NCBI GenBank assembly: GCA_018806985.1
Contig: JADANN010000339.1
Span: 124,001 to 188,000, forward strand
DNA length: 64,000 nucleotides
DNA from: Angiostrongylus vasorum
Taxonomy: Eukaryota; Nematoda; Chromadorea; Rhabditida; Metastrongylidae
Reading direction: 5' to 3'
Shown: positions 24,001 through 36,000 of the stretch, piece after piece
Position numbering within the stretch: the stretch's first letter is position 1
Layout of the letters: each line of letters starts with the position of its first letter
The notes under the pieces: generated by a model
Told to the model about the DNA's origin: nothing
Seen by the model: only the letters and a program-made list of their open reading frames with translations
Databases searched by the model: none
Translations under genes and position numbers: made by a program

Positions 24001-27000
24001 TTCCTCGGGAAGTTGAACGCACTGTAGGAAGACCACCTGCCCAATGGTCGGTCAGAGTTCTTCACGAAAAACCTAGAAGAAAGTTGCACGCGACAGGGAA
24101 AAAAGTGAAAAATTTACTGGCGCCTGCTCGAGTCACTTGACGATCAACAGGACTACAGGTGATACAGGTGATGGCCATCTTCTTGCGTCTAGCGCAGTGG
24201 TTAGAATTGCCATGCAATTCATATGGCTTCGATCCGGCGCCCAAGGCTCATCAATCCCTCCATTCCACCGGGTTCGGCAAATTGGTACCAGGCTTGTTTG
24301 GAAGGATAGCAGCAGTGACTCGATACATCATTATACAAACGCAATTGATTGTGTAGGTCAAATTTGTATTCATTCACCTTTCACGATACTTAATTACTTA
24401 ATGAGGGGTTGAATGAATGACATCCCTCAGGGATTAATCAACACCGAGAGTTTTATCCTTTTTTTAGGGAGGGCCTGGCTAGCTTAACATGCAGGGTGAT
24501 AAAAATGGCCATGTATATACATGGTAAAGCAGTCCTGATCACTTCGATTCAAATTGTACGTGTGTTGATTACAGTGGAACAGAGAATAGAGGTGTAATGA
24601 CGTTAACTTAGGGGCATGATAAAGTGAAATGGAGTGGTACACTGTCAAGAATAAATAATATTCTGTAAATTAAAAAGTGAAACGTTTTGATTTCGACTAC
24701 ATCTAACCTGAATACTTGACGAAGGACAGCCAAGTGAGCAAGCAGGGTTTCGAAAAGGATTTAGTACGATGGACCACATCCACACGATAAAAAGGCTCAT
24801 TAAAGTATAGCGAGAGTATGAGAGTATAAAAGACCACTCTTTCTCATTCCCATCGATTTACAGAAGGCCTTTGATTCAATTGAGATAGAAGCAGTCATGA
24901 AAGCCTTCATAGTCAAGGAGTCCCTACTCAGTACATAAAGAATCTTCGTGAGCTGAGCAAAAGTTTCACAACCATGATATCACCATTTTACAACGATATT
25001 AACATTGACGTCAAAAAAGGACTTAGGCAAGGCGATACCACCTCGCCAAAAATTTTTTTACCGCCACCATCGAGAACGTAATGGGAACATTTGAATTGAA
25101 TAATATGGGATTCAAAATCAATGGTCGGCAGTTACACCATCTTCGCTTTGGTGATGACATCGTCCTTATAACACCAAACATTAGCCAAGTGGAACGTATG
25201 CTTACCGACTTTGATAAAGGATGTGAAAAGATTGGTCTTCGACTAAACCTCACAAAAACGACGTTCATGAAGAACGGATTGGTTTCGTATGCCCCATTCA
25301 CGCTCAACGGAACGAATATCTCCGAATGCTCCAGTTATGTCTATCTTGGTCGGGAAATCAACATGTTGAACCACTTAGCTCCAGAGTTGAGCAGAAGGAA
25401 ACGAGCGGTTTGGCGTGCCTTCAAGAGCATCGAGGATCTAGTGAAGAGAGCAAGGAACACCCGACTCCGTGCCCACCTTTTCGACTCAACGGTACTTCCT
25501 GCCCTAACGAAAAGTCACTTAGCGTTATCGAACGCGCAGTCGAAAGGGCGATGTTAGGAGTACCCGCGTGGCATAAACGAGGGAAGTGATCCGAAGCTCC
25601 GATCTACGGTCATCGATCAGATTTTAAAGACGCCTTTCTATATGCCAAACTGTGGAAGATAAAGTGGGCCGAACACGTACTCCGTATGAATAACAACCGA
25701 TGGACAAGAGCCGTTAGTGGCTGGATTCGTTGGGATGTCAAACGTGCTGCAGGAAGACCACCGATTCGATGGTCAGAGTTCTTCAAGAAAAGGACAGAAG
25801 AAAGATATGATGCTCGACGAGTCCCTAAAGCGAGCAAAACCCACTGAGCTACTCTTGCGTGCGATAGGGAAAAATGGAAGGTTTACGGGCGCCAGCTCGA
25901 GTCACTCGACGATCAAAGGGACTACAGGTGATGCAGGTGATTCGACTCAGCAACCCTTACAAAAGATTTGGTACACCAAACTCGAACCCACGCAATCACC
26001 GCCTCTACCGTTATGCCATATTAAGCAATTTTGTCTTGTGAATAGACTGTCGTACAGGCGGTAACGAACTAATTGGCAACATAGAGTGCTCGGTGGCATT
26101 TCACTCATTGCTACCGAACTCTCTATACCGACACTTTTTAAGTATCTTCTTGTAGATCCCTTATTTCGATCTGCAGCTATTCTGCTGTAGATATATAGAT
26201 GATTGCTTTATCACCGGGTAAAGCTAAACGATAAAGGACAAACCTCTCGGCGTTGATCAAACCCCTGAGGGATGCGCTATGCATTCGACTTCATTAAACG
26301 TGGTTGGAGGTGATTGAATGCATAATTGGCCTTTACTCGCGGTGGCCTACCGATGTATCGAGCCAGTGCTGCTATCCTCCCAGACAAGTCTGGTACCAAT
26401 TTGTCGACCCCGAAGGGATGGAAGGTTTGGTGGGCCATGGGCGCAGGGGTCGATTCCACGTGTGTGTCGCAGTGGCGCTTCCAACCACTGCGCCACACGC
26501 GCTCCTTTCATCACTGGGAGATGAACAAATGTTTTCAGCAACTGAGTGGATAGTCAGGGCACATTAAACTTATTCGAGAATAACCGGAAGAAAGCTGACT
26601 TGCCTTCTTCGAAAGTTTGAACTAGCCTATGCGAAAATGGCTACATCTCGTAGAGCTACTGAAAGCCAAGAAATAAAAACACTGGTTCGTTACCTCCCCT
26701 CTCACACCTCACACACAAAAATGGCGCCTGTGAGAAACATGTTTCGAACAGCAGTCAGTGTGTGGAGAGGAAGAGAGCAAAAAGAAGGATCTCTGAAATT
26801 GGCGCTACAAATAACCATTTCCAATGGTTATGAAACTACAGCTCTATGAGATACGTGTAGAAGAAGACTCAGACCCTTAAACGATAGTTCTGGTGAGAAC
26901 AAGGTCCTGTTTATTCTGGCCTTTATTTCCGAAGAAATGATTGTAAGACGTTGTCTAAAAAGGGCCGGTCTAGAGAAGTCGGTGACAATGATTGCAATCC

Positions 27001-30000
27001 CATTGGACACTAACAGACGCCAGATAGCTCGTAACCGCCTGTAGGCCAATTATACAAAGCGCATAGCCTCGGAATATGCCCCAACGCCAGTGACGGTGGT
27101 TTCGCGAGTTTTCGTACGGTTTGATCTTTTATAAAGCGTGCGAGAACGAATACACTGATGAAACGGGCCTGTGCATTAAAACAGCTAGTCAGTAAACTTT
27201 AAGCAAAAAGAACTCCACAAGGCGTGCATATGACACAGAGGCACAGCGGAAAAAAATTTTTAAGTATAAGTTATCATCGTCTCACAGAAATCTAAAACTT
27301 CAGCCCATAGACATCTCGAAATATTCTGGATAAATTCAAAGAACTTAGGGATGAACCACAGCAAAAAACTCTTGTTATCACGCGTCATCTCAGACAATTT
27401 TTTATGACAGTTATTTCAATATGAGGCCTATTACACTTCCATGTGAACTGTGTGTGGTTGGTCTCCACTTGAAATGCTCAGTGGAAGACTGGCAGAAAGT
27501 GGTGACCATGAGAAGAAGCCACTTTCTTTTTAATGGAATTGAAATCTTGGTTTCGCGCTCATTCTGTCTTGGTAGGGGAGGAGTGTTTAGTTGCAGACTT
27601 TAAGTTAAGGTACGTTTTCCAAGTTCTGAACAAGGAGAAACCTGTCTAAACGTCACCTTTTTGTAAATAAGGAGTGAAATAACAGTTTCTTGTTTACTGT
27701 TCAAGAGAAAAAAAGTGAATTATTTGGTTGTTAATAGAAAATCGGTCTTGGCAATTACGGAAATAGAAAAATGTTGGCAAATATCTTGACTATCTTAACA
27801 TCCACGTCGCAATCCGCTTCTTAATGTCCACTGTCTTGCCAGCTACATCGGCACAACGACTAGCTTTAGATCATCGCTTCGGATCAACACGGCGCTGAAG
27901 AAGACGACGACGCCGAATGTTAGCCGAATAAAAGTTTACGACCTCGTATTGGCTCAGCCATCTAGAATAATATTAATTTTAACAAACGTTTGATACCAAA
28001 AAGCCATTTTAATTTATGCCCAAATTCTTTTTGTGCTATATTAGATCTACAAGGTTAATTAACAGGAAATCTAAAATCTCCCACAATGTTTTATCGTCTG
28101 ATCATCGCTGAGAATGTTTTCGGATGTCGAACTGCTATTTATGGGATTGCTCAATCCTTCCAACCAGATTACTGAAGCTGAGAATGTGTTTAATATTTCA
28201 TTTAGAAGTTACGTCAAGTTTAAAGCACAAAAGGGCGCAGGGTGCTGTCCGTAGCTACTTCCTGGCTAAAAACACTGGATAAAGCGCAACTACAAAGCGG
28301 TAATGCCTTTTGTATCTCTTGACCGGACGCTCTTCAATGATTTCAATTCTGGTTAAGGACAAATGTGGTTTATCGATGGTACCTCAACTCTCGGTTTTAA
28401 AAGGGAACATAGGTGGTAAAGGGGAATTCCGGTTATATTTTAGGTCAAATATTGACATATTACGAGAAAATCACATTGAAAATATTTAAACGCCCTTTTT
28501 TCTTGTGGTGAGGGTTGATCTGTATTCTCATGATAAGAGCCTTGTAATCTTCCAGGTTCTATAACGTTATCTTGGCTTTCATTTTCCAAATATAAGAGGC
28601 TTTTTTAAAATTATCTCTTCACTATTCTTCATTGGCAAACCGAATCTTTTTTTCAGTAATATTGAGAGTTTAGATGTGTTCAACGTTTATTTTAACGGCA
28701 TTGGCGTTCGACAGATACATGGCCATTTGTCATCCAGAGAACAAACGGGTAAGTAGGTGATTGTGCACTTTTGCGTTAAATATTAGGTGTTTTTATTACT
28801 TTTCCTCTTACACAACCCGTCTTTACGTCTACCACGTAAAGCGCGGTTTTTCATGCATTCGGTTTTCTCACATCCATCATCCACGTAGATTTCCAAATTT
28901 TTTCGCTTGTGGGTTGACTGCTGCTACAGCATTTTGGTCTTCTTTACAAATGTCATTGGATGTTGGTCAAGTAAATCTTCTTTGGAGCCCTAAAATAGCC
29001 GAGCGACTGCGCTCCCGCTTCGATGGCAAGAAGACGACTGTTCTCAGACAGGTTTGCTACCAGCTTCCCGACAACGGGGATGAGAGGCATCGTGAGCATG
29101 GACGGAATGGAACCAGAACCGCGCTCATGATGAACGAGATCACTATCACTGCTCTATATGCAACATGTATCATGAGTTTCTTCGCAAGACTCATCTTTCA
29201 TATCTACTCTACGGGTCCCAGCACTTCTCACATTCGATTCGTTTACTCGCATCCATCATCCACGAAGCTTTTCCAAGTATTATGTGTGGCTTCGGCTGCT
29301 GCTCGAGGATTTATCTTTCATCATGAATGTCGAGTCCATTCTCCATGGAGTCCTAAGGCAGCAGGGCTGTGACGTTCCCAAATGGATTGCAGAAAGTGAA
29401 TTTATCCAGATAACTCCGGTATCAATTTCCTTACCCTGCAGGAATAAGAGGCTTGGTGAGTAGGGGTGGATCGAACCAACAACGTGCTCTTGATGATCAG
29501 CGCCACTACAACTGTGCTATCCCCCTACCTTATCATTTGTTAGCTTTCGTAATCCTAGCTTTTTTTTTGCATGACCCGTTTCTACATCTACTCTGCAGGT
29601 TCCTTCTTACATCCGTTTCGTTTTTCCACGCATTCATTGTCCACAATGGTCTTTCGAACATTTCGCGTGTTGTTTCAAGTGATCCTTGACGATTGCGTCT
29701 TCTTTATGAATGTGGACGATATCGCATCACTTACCACTGCGCTATCACCCCCTAATTCTAATAAGAATGGAATTTTATTTGGGCATTTTCTTCCCCTTTT
29801 TTAAAGAGAGAGGGTCGCTTGGTGTTAGGGATGCCGTTCAACAGTTTTGTTCCGATCTGCGCCATGCCAACTAAACCACCATCTTTCCGAGATCGGAAAT
29901 TGGTACCAGACATCTAGGAACGCGATAGCGCAGTTGTCCCAGGACTTCAGGACGAATCCACTTTATGAGAATTCAACGACATCTTAGCACATTGGAGATA

Positions 30001-33000
30001 TTATACCCTTTACTGGAGACGTAAGTTAGAGGACACCGGTATGATCTCTATAAAGGTATTTTTATTCCTGATGATTTGTTTTGGCACACACAGAACCCTT
30101 CTGCTACATTCTTGCAACCAGTCGCTAGATTGCCCAACACAGCTGTAGTGATGGCCTTTGGCCGTGAAAAGCACTGTTCTCCGATTAGGAATATGCGGAA
30201 ACTTTTTCGCTAACGAGCTCATTGACTGATCATTTGACACGGAAATGCCTACGTATCACCTCTGAAGGCATACTGAATCACAATTATATGGAATAGGTAG
30301 GTATAGACACAGAAATAGAGGCAACGAAAGCTGCAGAACTCCTTCAAATGCTGGAAGCAAGGTGTTTTCATGACGGGTCTTAGTGATACGTAGCAGTTAG
30401 CACCACACATGCTAATCATATCATTGAGCGATGAAGAAATAGAAATGAAGCGGTAAAAAAGCTTGCTGAGAAACAGGCGAACGAAGGACTGGCAAGGTGT
30501 GGTGGTGAACGTGTTATCCCCCTGCAAAGGGTAATAGCGCGTTCGCTCTCCACCGCAGACACCCACGATCCGGAGTTTTGCAAATATCTCAGCAATCTTG
30601 TGGTTGCATTTCGCTTATTAACCTGCCATAAAAAAAATTGTAGCAGGAAGAAAGTAAAAAGTTAACATGGTGAAGAAGTATTTCCTGTATAATCCTTCCA
30701 TGTTTTTTATCTCCTCAAGTGTTCCAAATGCGAAGATCTTTGTGGATGTAGCACGCAAAAGCACGAATCGAACACAGGAACCGCTATGACCCGCATAATT
30801 TATGGTATGGGGGTCGTGTGAAGAGAATTTTTTAATGCAATATTTAAAGCAAGTATACTCCCTCTCTGCACCAAATTATTGTCTACTTTTTTTGAGGCAT
30901 TTCATTTACTACATTGTTAAAGAAACGTTGATTTTCGACCAACAAATGTACATATGCATAGCTCATTTTACAACAAATCGATTTGGTTAGGATTACAATC
31001 CGCATTTGTTCGTCAACAATGGAAGCGCGGTATGTCTAACATTCGGCTCTGCACGACAGCAAATATTCAGTTCGGGGGCAGCAACCATTTTAGGTCCATC
31101 TGCTCAGATCAATGGGGCTCTAAAGAAGGCGAAGGCGTCGAGTCGTTAGCTGAGTATAAATTTCCTATCGCAACCTCGGCTGATTCATGTAGAACATTAT
31201 TAACTGTGGTATAAACATGGAACTTTAAAAAACACAACTCTCCCGGAAGCCTATTCAGTAGCGAAATGCTTCCGTCCTTTGACAGAGAAACGGGCATCTT
31301 GAATTGACCGCAGTTTTTTACCTTAAATCTTTTTTATATTAGTAAACTATAGAACCGACTTTGCTTTCAGGACCAGTTTTCTTGTTTCGAAACTTCACAC
31401 ACATCAGACCACAATAAAAAATGTCATTGCTTGTGCTATAAAATCATCTTTCAGTCGTCTGTCACCATTCATAATTTAATTCCCATCAGTCGTCGCCTCC
31501 AAATGGTACTTGTCAATGGCAGTTAGTTGTCTCGAAATCTCATGATCTCAAAGGCTGTTCTCTATCACGAACGTTTTAAAAGCAAAGCCATGCTTGTGTA
31601 ACACTAACGATCTTAATGAAATATCTGAGTTCGCATTTTTTGTTTTAATCACTTGAGGTGAACAGGAACCAGAACTAGGAAAAGAAGTGAAAAGGTCTTT
31701 TATGTGAAATCTGCGCTTTAAAGTGGAATAGGATATGAAATTGCGTTTACAAGCAACGTGTTCTTTATTCCACACATGTCTCTTATGCTGTTGCCTTTAT
31801 GATTTTGGTATTTCTTCACGAAAGTCGTTGAATGCTGATCGCGTAGATTCTCCCTGGTTTCCTGGGATTACCGTACTGCGGAATTCCCCACTTTTCACAA
31901 CAATTTGTCAGCTCCCTTTCAGGATTAGTGTAAGCCTCCCAGACAAGTTTGCAACCAGTTCCAAGCTTCGTATAGATGAGTGGTTTAGTTGACTCGGAGT
32001 GATGAAATACGTTTGTGAGCGACTTGATACTTTTTTATTATTTTATACAATGCGTATTCACATCTGCCGTGCGGATCCGAGCACTTCTCGCATACAATTC
32101 GTTTCCTCCCAGCATCATTCACTAAGGTCTTCCACCTTTTATGTGTGACTTCGGCTGTTGCTTGACAATTTTCATTTGATCGTGAACGTCATAGAATGCT
32201 GGTCGAGTCGATTCTCACAGGAGTTCTGAGATAACCCGGCTAGAGCGCTCCCTAATTGGATCGCGGAGAATGATTTTATTCCGGAAGAGTCCGCTACTAA
32301 TTTCCCGGCCGTGGAGGTATGAGATAGTTGGTGAGCCCAGAGGAAATCGAAGCAACACCGTGCTCATCCTAGTAACAGTAACAACCTAATAACATCCATC
32401 TAAGTGACAAAATGTAGTAAACCATTTTAAGGTTAGCTGTGTACTAAATATAATCACTGTGCTAATTTAATGTCCTTGGTAAATGGTAAAGGAAAAGGAC
32501 TGATCAGTCCTAGAGGGTTGCACCATGCCCTCAGTTCCACCAAGCATCGTAAAGATGATTGAATGTACATCTCCGTTGTTAGCCTGTCGGTGTAACAATT
32601 CAATGTTGTTATTTCTTTAGGCAAGCATTCATCAACAACACATCAGTATGAACACTTCCTTCTTCTCTAAATCTTCCAACACACTCTTTCCATAGTAATT
32701 TCTCCAAAAACACTAATTTAGAATAGTTTAGATCCATCAGATGACGCAGACAATCTTTATAACGTCTTTTCTGGCCCTACTGTCCATCGCACTCATCTTA
32801 CCCGTGGTGTTCTCGGCAACAGTACGATCGTTCACTGGACTGGGTCAATATGTAAACAGTAAAAAAGGTATTTTTTTTGGCAGCGAGTTATTCAATTTTT
32901 TCAGTCTTTTTGTCGGATCACGATTATACTATTTAGCTCTAACTCATTGAGTTTTGAATATCTGGCCCTTCAGCTTCCGGATGGTACATTTTCTCATTTT

Positions 33001-36000
33001 GACAGTTTCGTAATCATCTAAATAGCTAAAAATCATGGGTTCCAAATGCTTTGTCTATGTCGCAGATACGTTTTATCTATGTTCCCTTCGATTCAGTGAC
33101 CAGTGTGTCAGATAGTTTGCTTTCTTTTACACATTAAAGTGTGTAAATATTTCTATTGATTGGGAACACTCCAAATATCTTTGTCATTACATGCCTACAA
33201 TTGGTTGAAGCACTTTGAACAGTTCGAGACCACAAGTTTCGTCAAGCCGTTAGTAAATAGTTTTCCCAATCTAATACTCATTTCGAAACTTGCTATTTCA
33301 TTTAATATTCGGAACAATTTGATGTTTTTTGGTACCGAAGTGGGCGTTATTTTCATTGTTATTGTCATTGCGAATGGCTTGATGAGGCATGAAGCGCAGT
33401 GATAGTGTGCCTTTTATTACGATCAAAGCTTTTTCCACGAAGGGAGAAGAAGGGTTCACTGACTTCTCCACAGTCCGAATTCGAGCAATTGGTACCAGAC
33501 TAGTCTGAGAAAATACCACCACCTCTAATCAACGTGGGAACGCCTTAGTACGGCTATCCCATAATTCAGAGAGAATCGACTTAACCCGAACGAAGCGAAA
33601 AAAAATACGAAAACTCTCATGCTACAGTTGAACCTAGGGATAAGAAGTTAGACGATCTTCGGTGATGAAAACCGAATGGAACAAGTGCTTGGGTCCGCAC
33701 AACATTTGTGATGTTGGATAGGGTGAAAATACTTTTTTAATGCAATTTAAAATGAAGGTCGCATTTTTCTTTCAGTCAATCTTGATTTTTTATGTTGGAA
33801 ATGATGATATTGAAGGAGATCTACAACATCGTAAAGTATATGTGTGTCGACGGAATGCGTCGTGATGTGAAAGTGATGGTCGTCGGTTTTCTAGTCGCAT
33901 TCGCCTTTTGTACTTCCTGGATCACTTCTAACATTCTTCTACACTAAAATCATACTGCGATTGCGGCACCAACAACGGTGAAGAGCTTAGTCATTATGAC
34001 ATGATTCACTTAACCTTTCGATTTTTTTTTCCACAAAAATTTCTACCAGATCTAATATTCAGAATTCAATTTAGTTTAGTCAAGGTTTCTTTATGTGCTT
34101 ATGAAATATACTAATTCTAACCCAAGACCATCCATTTACTAAGGAAACGGAGTGATGTAGGGTTATATCCAGACATAATTGTTTTTAGTTCTTAATCATT
34201 GTTAATCGGGCTTGCTTAACTGTCAACACTTTTCTTTTGCATTCGTGGGACCATCCGAAGGACTATGATACCCTTCTTTTCAGGACAATGCTGCAGTCGC
34301 GTATTCCGATACGTCGCATAACAATCTATACAATGGCCGTGACACTGTTCTATCTATCATGCCAAATTCCATTCTGGCTTCCGCAAATCTACGTCATCGT
34401 ATGCATGATGTTTGGATACACGATAAACCCTAGCTACATCACATTGACCGTGAGGTTTCGCATATTCCTAGAAGATCCTTAAAATGTGGCTCCACATCGT
34501 CTATGTGGACAAGACATCGCTGATTTGCTCTTCATTTCTCCGTCCTCGCCTGTAAGGGGGCTATTCATTTCAACTCTGTCCGCGGTAATATATCCGAGTG
34601 TCCATTGTAAGGCTTTGTTGGAAAGTTATCCTTAGCTGAACTTCTTGATGAACAAATTCAGTTGTTTAACAGATATACGACAACGTTAATTTATTCCAAT
34701 CTGTATGGCCGTTTCTAAATTTGGGCCAAGATATCTCAGATCGTTTTCACGTTTAATAATTCCAATTAAAAAATAAAAAGAATCTATAAGTTTTTGCCTG
34801 CAAGAAGCAGACCACAATGTCTACTTTTTTATTTGCTGCCTAACACAATTTTTTCACGGCAGGGTATTATGTGAAATACAACCACAACGATGCTAAGATA
34901 TTTTCAAAACTCCCAAATGCAGGTGTCAGAGGTGGGGAACGAACGCGTTATCACCCTTTCCGGAGGCTAAGGCGTTCACCACCACATCGTGCGGGATTCT
35001 TCGTTTCTCCTGTCTCTCAGCTAATTCCTGCGGTCCGGAATTTTGCAAATATCTCAGCATAGTTGTGGTTGTATTTCGCATAATACCCTGCCGTTAAAAA
35101 GTGTGGTAGGCAGCAAATAAAATGTAAATATTGTGATTTCAACTACAGCCTCTGCTTAACTGGGTTCGTTGCCAATGTGAGCTCCCCAGATCAATCCCGT
35201 TGACAGGTGACTGCTGATGGTACTGTTCGATAGGAAACTAGCTGAGAGACAGGCGAAACGAAGGACCCGCATGGTGTGTTGGTGAACGTGTTAACTCTCG
35301 GAAACGGTAACAGCGCGTTCTTTCCCTACCGCATACACCTGTGGTCCGGAGTTTTGTAAGAAGCAGACTACTTTGAAAAAACAGATCCTCTTTTGCTAAA
35401 AAACATTGTGATTTTTTTTGCCCACGATGTAAAGTCCTACTTTACATTAAGGGTTTGTATTTCCCTCACTAAAGCAGATTAACTTGTGCAATTTCGTCCA
35501 ACTCGACGTGCTGCTATTTTACAATATATCGTTTAGCTTTGCAGTTTCTGTTTTCGCTTTGAAATTCTTGGCAGGTCTAATTCCACGCATGTTTAAAATT
35601 GATCTTGGAGTGACTGGAATCGTTACCCAACTTGTATCAAAAAAAAGTAACAAAACCATCCTGGTTCATTTCCTCTCTTCCCACCCTTCACACACAAACA
35701 GGGCGCTTGTGAGAAACATTGTTTCGGATGAACTTGGCAACACATGATTCGGTAGTCAGAAAACTGTTTTCAATATCATCTCCACCTGATTTAATGCCTA
35801 AAGTTCGACCTGGAATTTGTTTCTACTCACATTCGAGGGTGCCAACCGCTTACAGCTTGAAATTATTATAGATAAACTTTACTGACTGAAGTAAAGCCAC
35901 TGAAACCTTGTGGGTTTGCGGTTTTTATTTTTATCTTATTTTGTTTAAGTTTACAGTTCTTCCTATCCTTGAATTTCTTGAGCTCGATAAGCGTAGTTTT

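Noticed and set aside
28761..29372. 203-codon open frame on the plus strand
   Set aside because: It is the antisense of two SINE B copies plus intron sequence; no domain, and it starts inside the receptor intron right after the exon 3 donor.
32852..32870. Alternative receptor exon 4 donor at 32867
   Set aside because: It leaves one extra base, and no acceptor near exon 5 restores the frame carrying the ECL2 cysteine; GTAAAC at 32852 fits.
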